From Narthecium ossifragum (lineage: Eukaryota > Streptophyta > Magnoliopsida > Dioscoreales > Nartheciaceae): a stretch of DNA of 64,000 nt. The notes beneath the pieces are model-generated. The model was not told the origin of the DNA, searched no databases, and saw only the letters and a program-made list of their open reading frames with translations. The position numbers and the translations under genes were made by a program. This document shows positions 55,201 through 64,000 of this stretch, piece by piece (the stretch's first letter is position 1; every line of letters begins with the position of its first letter). The stretch spans positions 7,953,134 through 8,017,133 of the forward strand of contig OY986965.1 in assembly GCA_963920575.1 (NCBI GenBank), in the 5' to 3' direction.

Positions 55201-57058
55201 GCACATGGCTATCCCGATCACTGGGTCCTCCTTAGGATGGTTAGTGAGACAAGTTCAACGTCGAATTCTTGTTTGCACACTAAGACGGTTAATAGTGAGA
55301 GCTACAAACAAATCAAGGTATGGCTGTGGATTAATTACTTGAGTTTGTTTGCAAGCTAAAGGGTAAACATTTTCGTTTTTGGATGATATCCTGCTCAGGC
55401 CTTTTAGGATATATATGTGGGTTTTGTTCCATTTGGTTCAGTCTGAAAAAGGGCAAAGCATTTAGAAGCAGGTATTTGCTGCCCACCACAGTCTGCTTTA
55501 ATTACCTTAAAAACTGAAAACCAAAGAACTTTTTGGGAAATTGACTTCTGGCAAAGTTTTAAACTTGACGAAAAGAAATTAGAAATGATATAGAGGATCA
55601 TGTAAAGTGCAGTAAGTACTTATTAGCATTTTTGTGTACGTGTTACACTAGATAAGTAAAGAAACTGTCTAGTTGTGAAGTATTATGTGATGGATGCTGA
55701 TCAAGGAAGGATTCTCTCAAGTTAAATTAACTCAAAAGTCAGAGTATAGGTGGCTATGGGCCACCTATTATAATCTATATGCTCAATCAACTTCTAATTC
55801 ATGTAACTTTTGTTCTCCATCCAGTGCGGGTGATGGATCAGTTGTGAATATGACAGACTGCAAGCCTATGTCTTGGGGGGCATGCTGGTGTCGTGGTTTA
55901 CTTTAATTCTGACCTCTTGAAACGGACTGATAGATCCTAGTCCTATAATTCTGATAGAACTAGAGTGTGACTTTCAGCAATTGTCATCAGCAGTAACGAA
56001 GTTCCTTGTTGATGCATTAGTCTTCTCCTTCATGCTTCTAGATTCTTTACAAGCTTATGATAGACTTAATGGCTGCTTCCAAGGTCTTCTTGACAACCCT
56101 AGTCTATGTGGCCTAGTTTATATTGGGCTTTCTATGTTTTTAGATATTGGCTTTTATTGCGAGCTGTTGCACTGGCCCTGAACTTGGCATGCATTCTTAT
56201 GGGCTTGTTTGACTGATTCCATCCTCTTGGAAGCCTTAGTACAATCAGTTATGATCAATTGTTTTTTTTACTTAATAACTTGGTATTCTATATTTCTATC
56301 CCGTGATTAATCATTCGTGTGTTTAAATTTTAAAGTTTTTCCACATTGATTATGGTCGTGGATTGCAGACACTCCTTCGAGTACTCGGACAGAGATGAAA
56401 CGATTATAGCTCATTTGGTCGGGGGAATTGATGCTTTCATGAAGATACCTGAAGGCTGGCCTCTAGCAAGTTCTGCTTTACAGTTGATCTCAATAAGAGC
56501 TGCCGATTTTCACTCCAAAAGCATTTCACTCAGCTTTGTTTGTAAGGTCAAGGTTAGTAAATTCATCAATTTGTAGCCTAGTTTGCAATTCTGTTGAACA
56601 TATATGACATAGTTGGAACTGAATCTACATTTTCATATTTGACAATTAAGCATTCAAAAGGAGTTTTGAGTTATTACGGACAAAACTCTTGTGTTCTCTT
56701 TCTTCTGCACCAGGTTTGATTTTTCATAGAATGGTGCAATTGAATTGTGTTCTGGTACAGCTTAGGAGATTGACCCCATACGTTTTGCAGTATGGCACTT
56801 TGTGTTTTCAAATGTTTTGCACTTGGAATTTGGTTTTGGTTCCAACTTCCCAATTTACCAAAGACGTCTAAGAAAAGTTTTGATGTCTTTATTTTTTTGA
56901 CTAATACTCTGACTCCCAATTATTATTTTTATCAGGATTCGGCAAACTCGTTGGATTTGCAAACACGCTGCGATCTAACAAGTTTTGTGGATGCAATTGA
57001 GGAGATGCTCATCCGGGAAATGCATTCTGAGCTCCACTCTGGCCTGAACGCAAGCTGA
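46269..57058 (+). CDS. Probable centromere protein O (CENP-O/Mcm21-like), 12 exons, 422 aa
   Basis: Exons: 46269-46336, 46408-46510, 46624-46687, 47145-47246, 47316-47380, 48558-48647, 52419-52498, 53595-53811, 54983-55038, 55201-55317, 56369-56552, 56936-57058. All phases close and the ATG context is GCCATGG. The N-terminal acidic segment (PPEIEPIDLE) leads into a long coiled coil (about 25-200) rich in Glu/Lys/Leu. The C-terminal half is globular and includes GDICLNEIIRSVKF, HSFEYSDRDETIIAHLVGGI (from 322), WPLASSALQLI and SLSFVCKVK. This layout, coiled coil then RWD-like domains, and the remembered plant Cenp-O family signature suggest an inner kinetochore subunit that helps chromosome segregation. 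The identity rests on pattern memory, so it is moderate. The gene itself is well supported. Intron 6 is 3.8 kb because of transposons. Confidence 0.65.
48859..50565. mobile_element. hAT-like non-autonomous element in CENP-O intron 6
   Basis: The ends read CAAGGATTGACATGCCGG and, reverse-complemented, CAAGGATTTCCATACCGG. They are flanked by ATCGAGAG (48851-48858) and ATCCAGAG (50566-50573), an 8-bp duplication with one mismatch. CCGG/GGTACGG-rich subterminal sequence lies at both ends, AT-rich DNA in the middle and a pyrimidine-rich tract at 50000-50410. There is no transposase. Long Ser/Pro ORFs in the pyrimidine tract are artefacts. Confidence 0.7.
50646..51260 (+). mobile_element. Cassandra-type TRIM with 5S rRNA-like sequence
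   Basis: This 615-bp element starts TGTGAGAATCCC and ends GGGCGTCACA. It is flanked by an exact 5-bp duplication AGACA (50641-50645 and 51261-51265). It contains blocks like the internal promoter of plant 5S rRNA: TTAAGCGTGCTTG at 50859-50871, a diverged copy near 51121, and GGGATGGGTGACCTACTGGG at 51149-51168. The phrase ggacatatctatatgtatgttaat recurs three times (50773, 50938 and about 51033), so parts are duplicated. Cassandra elements are known for carrying 5S sequence in their LTRs. Whether this is two LTRs or a rearranged solo LTR is unclear. Confidence 0.8.
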
Positions 57059-57482
57059 TACTTCTTCAGAAACTACTGCAGCATAAATTGCTCTGCAGCA
57101 GGCATTTTCCTCCATTGTTATGATTCCTAGCGAGTATCCGGGTTCAGGGCATCAGAGAACAGTCAATGGACAATGTAATGGCTAGCTTGTAGAATTTGTC
57201 ACGTCCCCGTGATCTTAAATGATTACAAGTGTTGGTGAGAGTTAAATAAAATATAAAATAATTTCACTCTTTATGGAATGATACAAAAGTCAGACTCTGA
57301 AGCGTTTGTAAGCCTGATCTAAAAGATTGTGTTGGCGTGGTTTGGATAATTTTAAATGATCAAGAACAAAATCTGTGTGAAAATTAGATAAAAACCCATG
57401 CTCGAGATTGGAACTTGTGGATTTCTTCACCATTTCTTTTTTGTGTAGGTAATCAGAGGCTCTGAGCATTGAATATCCTGAT
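57059..57482. other. 3' UTR / downstream flank of the CENP-O-like gene
   Basis: No further ORF is supported. AATAAAAT-type signals occur near 57245. The region ends at the next MITE. Confidence 0.5.
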
Positions 57483-57667
57483 CATGGATTTCCGTGCTGG
57501 TCTGGCACTTTGCGTGCCGGCTAATACGTATTGTGCCGGTGGGTTAGCGGTATCGGAACCCCCTCCTATCGTGCAAGGAGGAAAATGGAGAATGACACAA
57601 GGGCGTGTCGCACGTACCGTGTCAGTAGGCTGTCGGCACGGCGTGTGCCGCCGGATGGTAATCCATA
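57483..57667. mobile_element. Small hAT-like MITE (185 bp)
   Basis: The termini are CATGGATTTCCGTGC and, reverse-complemented, TATGGATTACCATCC. An exact 8-bp duplication ATCCTGAT flanks them (57475-57482 and 57668-57675). The CCGG-rich subterminal sequence links it to the element at 48859. Confidence 0.75.
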
Positions 57668-57736
57668 ATCCTGATCTTCAGCCATACATAGGATACTCAC
57701 TAGTCTTCTTATTGTCTTATAAAAGCTAATTTTTCT

Positions 57737-58097
57737 AGAGTAATTTGCATATTAGTGACATACCATGTTTTTTGTAACATGGCCTCACTTTCATTGTTAA
57801 TTGTATATTAGTGACACTTTTATTTTATAAAAATGAAACTATCCTCGTTTGTTGTGTAATTTCATTCATAATGTGATTAACAAGAAAAATAGTTGCGCAA
57901 CGAGTCAACGAAGTTACGTAACAAGTGAATGAATCTGCATAACAAGTAAATGAGGTTGCGCAACAAGTGAGGAGATGCATATAAGTGAAGGGTAATTTCT
58001 ACCTATTAAATAAAAGTATCACTAATATGCAAAAAACACCGGAAGTGACTAATATGCAAAATACAATATTGAGTGTCATTAATATGCAAATCACTCT
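57737..58097. mobile_element. MITE with TTTGCATATTA inverted ends (361 bp)
   Basis: The left end is AGAGTAATTTGCATATTAGT. The right end, reverse-complemented, is AGAGTGATTTGCATATTAAT, a good inverted repeat of about 25 bp. A target duplication could not be fixed. The interior has a threefold phrase aaCAAGT(G/A)AATGA at 57916-57970. Confidence 0.65.
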
Positions 58098-58114
58098 CAA
58101 CAAATAGAAATGAG

Positions 58115-58737
58115 TAGGGGTGGCAATTTGACCCATAACCCGCAAACCCGACCCGACCCGACCCGACCCGACCCGAATTTCACGGGTTTGGGTTTAGGGT
58201 ATTCGGGTGCGGGTCGAAAACGGGTCGACCCGCCGCTGACCCGTTACTGTGCGGGTCGGGTTCGGGTTTAGGAGGCTAACCCGTATAACCCGTGACCCGA
58301 ACCCGACCTGTAACCCGTTAACAACCCGCTTGACCCATTATCCCTATATATTAGAACTTTAGATATACAAGTTTATGAGGAACAATTGTTGGTTTTTCCA
58401 TTATTGTATGATGGTGATGTTATTTTGTTTTATAGGTACTTGTTACTTGTTAAACATGTTGTTAAACAGAAGATTATGTGTTATTTTGTTAAACAGGTTG
58501 TTTACATGTTGTTAAACGGGTCAACTTGACCCGAACCCAACCCGACCCGTTTAATAAACGGGTCAGGCGGGTTGGGTCGGGTTGACCCGTTTAAAAGTGG
58601 GTCGGATTCGGGTTGACAAAATTGACCCGTTTAGTAAACGGGTCGGGTTCGGGTTGGGATTTTTGGTCGAGATATCGGGTCTCGACCCGACCCGACCCGA
58701 CCCGAACCCGACCCATCGACCCGTATTGCCACCCCTA
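58115..58737. mobile_element. hAT MITE with CCCGA-rich arms (623 bp)
   Basis: The termini TAGGGGTGGCAAT and ATTGCCACCCCTA are perfect 13-bp inverted repeats. They are flanked by an exact 8-bp duplication GAAATGAG (58107-58114 and 58738-58745). Both arms are built of CCCGACCCGA / CGGGTCGGGT units, in opposite orientation, around an AT-rich middle. There is no transposase. Confidence 0.92.
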
Positions 58738-59599
58738 GAAATGAGTGATTGAACATAATGCCGACAAAATAAAGGAATCCATCATGTCAACTCTTCAGTA
58801 AATTATACATATTAATGTATAATAATCTCATGAAAAAAATATCTTAGAAAATAATCTCAAGAAAGACGAGATCATTTTCAAATACCGCATGGCTTCAAAG
58901 TAGAAACAGAGTATACATAATAATTTCTTGAAATTAGGAAAGCAACAATGGGAAGAACCAAATCCAAGAGTAAAATCAACCAAATTAAGGGAAATCCTAG
59001 CTTGCACATCAAAAACCCCAACTTACGTACGAAGATAAATGTAATTTGCGCATCAAAAGAATAGAGAAGAAAATCAAATATCAAAATAACTAAAATAGCT
59101 ATCATATCTTAATTTACATCCCTTTGTTTCCGTTTTCGGGTTATAGTCATGTCACTGTTGCTAGAGAAAGGGTAGATCATCTCCTTGTGATGGTGGGGCG
59201 GTGTCATTCCTTGGGAGCGAGTGGAAGTCCGTCGCGGCGCCCTAGGATGAGGGGAATGTAAGAAGAGAGGAAGATTTTGAGATTTTGGTTTGAGAGAGAG
59301 CTTGTTGGTGGAGAGAGAGCTCGTTGGTGGAGAGAGAAGAAGGGAACACCATGGGTTAGTTAGGAGTTTGAAGGAATTTATGGGTAAATTTTTATATCGA
59401 GTATAATCGATATTGATCATGTATACGATGACATGGCAGAGCTAAGTTAGCCAAGGTGAGGGGCAATTTAGTCCATATCTGAAATAGTGTCATTTATGTG
59501 CAATGAACATCATTAGTGGCATCATGTTGCAAAATGCAACAGAAGTGCCATTAATATGCAAATTTTCATTTGCTGATGCAAATAAATTACTTGCATTGG
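58738..59599. other. Intergenic sequence with one MITE-like end
   Basis: No gene recognised. A short GA-rich duplicated phrase (gttggtggagagagagctc) lies at 59304-59340. At 59540-59565 gtgccattaatatgcaaatttt is homologous, in inverted orientation, to the left end of the MITE at 57737. Confidence 0.45.
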
Positions 59600-60022
59600 G
59601 ATTAGATTTTTCGGATAATTGGTGATAACACCAGTTTAACAAAAATTATCATAAAAAACCCTATTAACTTGATTTTTAAGGTGAAAACCCCATTTGATAG
59701 GTTTATTTAGCTGGTGTAATTAAAAAAAGACTGTAATGCCCCCCCCCCTCTCTCTCTCTCTGCCACCAATCACTCCAGCTATCACCACTCCTCCGGCGAA
59801 GTCCTCTTCTCCGGCCATTACCTCCATTCCCAGCAAGGGCTTACAGCCTCCACAACACCAGCCATCTCCCATCCTCCTCCAACCTCATCCATTCTAGCAC
59901 CGCATGAGGCATACTGGAGACGCTGCCGGGGCTCCCGGTCACCGCCGTCGCCGAGCAAGCACCGACGCCGAGCGCCTAAGGCGATCGAGCCCACTCAATC
60001 GCGTGGCTAGGTGGCCGTTCTC

Positions 60023-60300
60023 TCACGGCGAGAGAGATGCCGCGACCGCCCGTCGCAGTCCATGCGAGTCGAGGGATGAGACGAGGGTATCAAGATAGGT
60101 GACATTGGAGAAGACAACGGTGGCACCAGCAAGGTCTCGGAGGGTCTCTTCTCTGTTGTTGTGGCCACGAATGCCGCTGCGCTCGCGGGCGATGGCTATG
60201 ACAGTGAATCGTCGCTTGCAAAGCTCCCGGGCAATGAACTTGCCAATGTAGTCGGTGGAGCCGGTAACAAGGATCGTGATCTCTTGTGGAGGCCTGGATC
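60023..60300 (-). pseudogene. DVR: Fragment of divinyl chlorophyllide a 8-vinyl-reductase gene
   Basis: The minus-strand frame reads ITILVTGSTDYIGKFIAREL, FTVIAIARERSGIRGHN, REETLRDLAGATVVFSNVT and stops soon after. This is the Rossmann NAD(P)H-binding start of the chlorophyll-pathway reductase DVR, which reduces the 8-vinyl group in plastids. The glycine motif TGxTGYIG reads TGSTDYIG, so a conserved Gly is lost. The catalytic body of the enzyme is absent. It is a captured or decayed fragment. The upstream transit-peptide-like segment is triplicated. Confidence 0.8.
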
Positions 60301-60602
60301 TAAAGGATGAGGAGGTGGGTGTGTTGGGCTTCTCTCGTGGAGGTGGGGGAGTGGGAAAAGTGGAAGCTTTAAATGAGGAGTTGACAAGGACCATGATTGA
60401 TCTCTTGTGGAGGATTGGATCTAAAGGACGAGGAGGTGGGTGTGCTGGGCTTCTCTCGTGGAGGTGGGGGAGTGGGAAAAGTGGAAGCTTTAAATGAGGA
60501 GTTGACAAGGATCATGATTGATCTCTTATGGAGGCCTGGATCTAAAGGACGAGGAGGTGGGTGTGCTGGGCTTCTCTCGTGGAGGTGGGGGAGTGGGAAA
60601 AT
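60281..60602 (-). repeat. Triplicated 121-bp unit from the DVR transit-peptide region
   Basis: Units start near 60281, 60402 and 60523; the third is partial. Each reads CTCTTGTGGAGG..TGGATC, ggacgaggaggtgggtgtg and gtggaggtgggggagtggga. Since 121 is not a multiple of three, each copy shifts frame relative to the last. Minus-strand ORFs through the array therefore repeat SFKASTFPTPPPPREKP and LPLFPLPHLHERSP in alternating frames. Confidence 0.85.
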
Positions 60603-60622
60603 AGACCATAAGGGTTTAAAAA

Positions 60623-61399
60623 GATGAACATAGATCAGAGAGATGAAAATAGACAAGAGAGATGAAAATAGACCAGAGAGATGAAAGTAGACCAGAGAGA
60701 TGAAAATAGACCAGAGAGATGAAAGTAGAGATGGAAATAGACCAGAGAGATGAAAGTAGACCAGAGAGATGAAAGTAGACCAGAGAGATGAAAATGAATG
60801 AGAAAGATGAAAATAGATTAGAACGATGAAAATGATATGAAAGATAAGACTAGACCATAGAGATGAAAATAGAGATGGAAAATAGACCAGAGAGATGAAA
60901 GTAGACCAGAGAGATGAAAGTAGAGATGGAAATAGACCAGAGAGATGAAAGTAGACCAGAGGGATGAAAATAGATCAAAGAGATGAAAGTAGAGATGAAA
61001 ATAGACAAGAGAGATGAAAGTAGAGATGAAAATAGACCAGAGAGATGAAAGTGGACCAGAGAGATGGAAATGGATTCAGAAAGATGAAAATGGAGCCACA
61101 GCGATGAAAATGGAGCCACAACGATGAAAATGGATTTACAAAGATGAAAATGGAGTCAGAAAGATGAAAATGGAGTCAGAAAGATGAAAATGGATCCAGA
61201 AAGATGAAAATGGAGCCAGAACGATGAAAATGGATTTACAAAGATGAAAATTGATTCAGAAAGATGAAAATGGAGTCAGAAAGATGAAAATGGATCCAGA
61301 AAGATGAAAATAGAATCAGAAAGCTGAAAATCAATTTACAAAGATGAAAATGGATTCAGAAAGATGAAAATGGAGTCAAAAAGATGAAAATGGATCCAT
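60623..61399. repeat. Minisatellite of 19-20 bp units (about 0.78 kb)
   Basis: The left half is built of a 19-bp unit gatgaaagtagaccagaga and variants. The right half is built of a 20-bp unit gatgaaaatggagtcagaaa and variants (gattca, gatcca, gagcca, gattta). The GATGAAAA core is shared. The transition lies near 61070. ORFs within are repeat artefacts. Confidence 0.92.
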
Positions 61400-62250
61400 A
61401 TAACACTAGATTAGTGACTTAAGTTAATAGAATGATATTTTTGCAAGAAACTAAATATTTGAAAGATCCATATGGTATATGAAAGTTTTCGGAGATAAAT
61501 ATATAATTTTTAAAATTTCAAATTATTTTTCTTTTCTAAACTATGATAATAGGCCATAGTAGAGTCATAGGGCATGTTAAATTGGCACATGCAGAAGATG
61601 GGAGAGTGGAGGGGACGGGGCCAGGGGGCTGCAGTGGGTGTGGGTTTTGATGGGCCTCAGTCTAATCAGCATTAATTGTTGGAAAGGCTTTGGATTGGTG
61701 GTGTGGGTTTTGATGGGCCACAGTCTAATCAGCATTAATTTCTTGGCTGTTGTGGGAGTGGGTGTGGGTTTTGATGGTTCGCCACCGGTTGAAGAAGAAA
61801 CCGCCGGCCCTCGGTGGCGTCAGCGCGGATACCGCATCCTTCCTGAAAACAGTGGCCGAGATCCTGCAGCGTGTTAACGTGGCCGAGGAACGCCACGCGC
61901 GCGCAAAGCGCCATCCCGGCCCGGAGGTCTAGGACGTGGGAGGCTGGAGGCGACCATCATCGTCGAGCTCGAGGAGAGGGAAGGTGCCGCCGGTGGCCAC
62001 GGGTGGCTGCGGCTATGCCGAAGAAGGAGGGAGACGCCGGAAGCGAGCTCGATAGAGACATTGGTCGAAGAGGAAAAAGGGCGCGGGCGAGCTCAACGAA
62101 GGAGGTGAGGGCAGTATGATCTTTTTTGAAAGATTTCGGGTTATTATCCCAAGAAAATGTTGTGTGAGGTTTTCCCAAAACTTGCTTGGGTTTTGAACGA
62201 AGAGGGTCTTAATAATAGGGTTATGGACAAATCCCCCTAGATTTTTTCCT
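61400..62250. other. GC-rich island and flank, no gene assigned
   Basis: The phrase ggtgtgggttttgatgg recurs three times (61636, 61699 and 61761). From 61780 a GC-rich stretch gives short plus-strand ORFs such as GGVSADTASFLKTVAEILQR, a possible captured exon piece of unknown origin. Confidence 0.35.
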
Positions 62251-63584
62251 ATAAACCAAATAGCTCAGCAGCTCATTAAGTAGGTAAGAAATCTAACACA
62301 ACATTTACATGGCTTTTAAAATGATACAAGGTCTTGTTCATATCCATAGGATTGGCATCACGCATCGACATTATGAAGACCTCTTAACTTCAGGAGGAAT
62401 AGATCGGAGTTTCTGAATCTTATGGATTGGTATGGAATCACATCCATGAAAAAAATAGGCCACAACAGATGATAATTAGTTTCTCACAAGCAATTACATA
62501 TAACACCAAAATCCGATCATTGTCGTTCTCAACGAGATGTGAGGCTTAAGAGCATTGCATAATAATCTGGCCAAGAACAACCATTCACTTCCGTCATTAT
62601 TGCAGCAAGATGCTATCTATACTGTTCAGCGTATCTAGTTTGGAGATCCACAAAATGCTGTGTGGACACAATGTCATATCTCCTTGCCTGAGCTGCTGCT
62701 GGCGTACAGTTCCATATGTTATCCTAGATAGGATAAATATGGGGTTTTCGTTCTGAATTCCTTCTTTCACAAGTGTTTATGGAGTATGGACAATCAAAGA
62801 TCTAAAAGAATGTTGTGCATGCACTATGCACCAAACCCATGCCTTACTGTTACTGTTGAGAATGGACGTGTTTGCAACATTTTCCTGCAGCTGTTGAATC
62901 AAAGCCACCACAATTGACCTCTCATTTCCCTGAAATACATAAAAATGGTGGCACTCTGCCAAGGGACTCTAATATGATAATAAAAAAAAAAAACTGACAA
63001 ATATGACTATTAGACGCTAGATCAAGCTTCACCTTGAGGGAGTGATCAAGGCAGCATAGTGAAAATTGCTGTTGTTGGACTATAGAGTCCTGATTACTTT
63101 TGTGTATAGACTCTAGTAGACCAAGTCACCGAACCTTCCCATAAGAGCCAATAAACCTGAACAGCAAGTAAATTTAAAATGCCACAAAAGCATCAAACTG
63201 GAAAATCAAGACGATAAGTACCTGCACCTTCTCCTACAGCTTGACTCTGTCATGGAAATTCAAAAAGGCTGCAAAATCATAGACGTTGAGAAGGTATAAA
63301 TTATGCGAGTCAAATTACTGTCAAACGACATCGAAGCTTCCTTACACCCAGATGAAACAAAAAGAGAAAGAGGGCAGTCTCAAAATGTTCGATTTACTAA
63401 GATGTGAAGGCCTAATGAAGAAGCTTTCTTGTATTATGAGCTTCTGCTGAACAAAGGCAAAATGGGTAAATTTTCAACAAGTTAAATGTATGGGTTATGT
63501 CATGTATGTGCCACAGCAGCAACGCACTTTTCACTTGATCTCTCCCATCTCTCTGGGAGCAAAAAGAGCGGGACAGTGAAATAC
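62251..63584. other. 3' flank / 3' UTR of the VIN3-like gene
   Basis: This is AT-rich sequence downstream of the VEL-domain stop codon (minus strand). No ORF with a domain was seen. Part may be 3' UTR or lost/alternative exons. Confidence 0.4.
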
Positions 63585-64000
63585 CTAACGCCAAAGTCCA
63601 TTGCAGAAGCCTTTCCGAACATCAGGTTTGACCTTGCTGCATATACCATCCATGAAAGTATCAATAAGCTGAGCTACCAGGCTTGCTGGTTCGTCAATCA
63701 GAATATCGATGAATGCACTGACTACTCTTCTTTCTTGTGCTGTTGCCTTGACGCTGAACCAAGTGAGAAACTTCACACGGAACTCCCTCTCCATATGCCC
63801 CTCGCGCTCTAACCATCTGATCACCTTCACACAGTACTCATACTGCCTCTCCGCTGATTCTTTGTGATTGGCATAATCAGGCAAATTAACAGGATGGTCA
63901 GGTTTATAGGGCGTCTCAGATGGAGCAGAACTGGAGTTGACATAAGCTATGGGCTCAGATGGAGGCAATTGACACTCGATGTCCCTGACATCTTCTAGTG
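63585..64000 (-). CDS. VIN3-like (VEL) protein, C-terminal part, runs off the window
   Basis: The last 137 residues are visible, in an open frame from the right edge to TAG at 63585-63587. They include [60 protein letters not shown] and the end KGFCNGLWR. This is the VEL oligomerisation domain of VIN3/VRN5/VEL proteins. These proteins work with Polycomb PRC2 in H3K27me3 silencing, for example of flowering repressors. The PHD finger and fibronectin domain should lie beyond 64000. No ATG or splice acceptor is visible before the edge. Which VIL paralogue it is cannot be told. Confidence 0.9.
   Translation of the reverse strand, partial: LEDVRDIECQLPPSEPIAYVNSSSAPSETPYKPDHPVNLPDYANHKESAERQYEYCVKVIRWLEREGHMEREFRVKFLTWFSVKATAQERRVVSAFIDILIDEPASLVAQLIDTFMDGICSKVKPDVRKGFCNGLWR

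Larger units (their letters stand above)
59600..62250. mobile_element. Putative Pack-MULE-like composite carrying gene fragments
   Basis: The left flank (aaaaaccctattaactt, then aaaaaaagactgtaatgccc) weakly mirrors the right flank read in reverse (cataaccctattattaag, then aaaaaagatcatactgccct). Between them lie a divinyl-reductase gene piece, GC-rich islands (59750-60120 and 61790-62100) and minisatellites. No TSD was found. The envelope is inferred. Confidence 0.3.

Noticed and set aside
58140..58720. Possible interstitial telomere repeat
   Set aside because: The unit is CCCGA/CGGGT, not TTTAGGG, and the block is bounded by hAT TIRs and an 8-bp TSD.
63486..63812. 108-codon plus-strand ORF at the right edge
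   Set aside because: It overlaps the VEL-domain exon in antisense and has no recognisable domain.

Overview
This window is plant nuclear DNA. Its genes are split into many short exons by GT-AG introns. They encode plant proteins, including a plastid-targeted enzyme, a CTR1-type kinase and a VIN3-like protein, and the DNA between them is packed with angiosperm transposon families. RPN12 and coproporphyrinogen oxidase resemble monocot orthologues as I recall them, so a monocot is my weak inference. No prokaryotic, viral-genome, CRISPR or tRNA features were seen.

Layout. About 1-18,120 is transposon-derived. It holds an LTR-like fragment, a GC-rich minisatellite and a structurally complete 14.9-kb LTR retrotransposon (1700-16601, minus strand, TSD ATGAG). 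That element has about 2.9-kb LTRs, a PBS and a PPT, but only scrambled Tat-type Ty3/gypsy coding remnants, so it looks non-autonomous. It may sit inside an older PIF/Harbinger-like element that also carries a glycosyltransferase gene fragment. From 18,647 to 31,026 (+) lies a 15-exon CTR1/EDR1-like Raf kinase gene. Its fifth intron is about 6 kb and holds a MULE with a solo LTR nested in it, a small MITE and a long-TIR element with a pyrimidine-rich core. From 38,662 to 32,432 (-) is plastid coproporphyrinogen III oxidase (8 exons), with a LINE RNase H fragment in one intron. From 46,016 to 40,653 (-) is proteasome subunit RPN12 (6 exons). It is head to head, 252 bp apart, with a 12-exon gene (46,269-57,058, +) that I read as centromere protein CENP-O. 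One CENP-O intron holds an hAT-like element and a Cassandra-type TRIM with 5S rRNA-like blocks. From 57,059 to 62,250 there are hAT and other MITEs, a divinyl-chlorophyllide reductase gene fragment with a triplicated 121-bp unit, and a 19-20 bp minisatellite. The C-terminal exon of a VIN3-like gene (-) reaches the right edge.

The host genes do not form a pathway. They are housekeeping or signalling genes: hormone or stress signalling, tetrapyrrole synthesis, proteolysis, kinetochore function and chromatin silencing. The notable gene-level anomaly is that the kinase HRD motif reads HWD. The other main interest is the nested, precisely delimited transposon structure. All exon boundaries were derived by eye from splice signals, reading-frame continuity and remembered family sequence.
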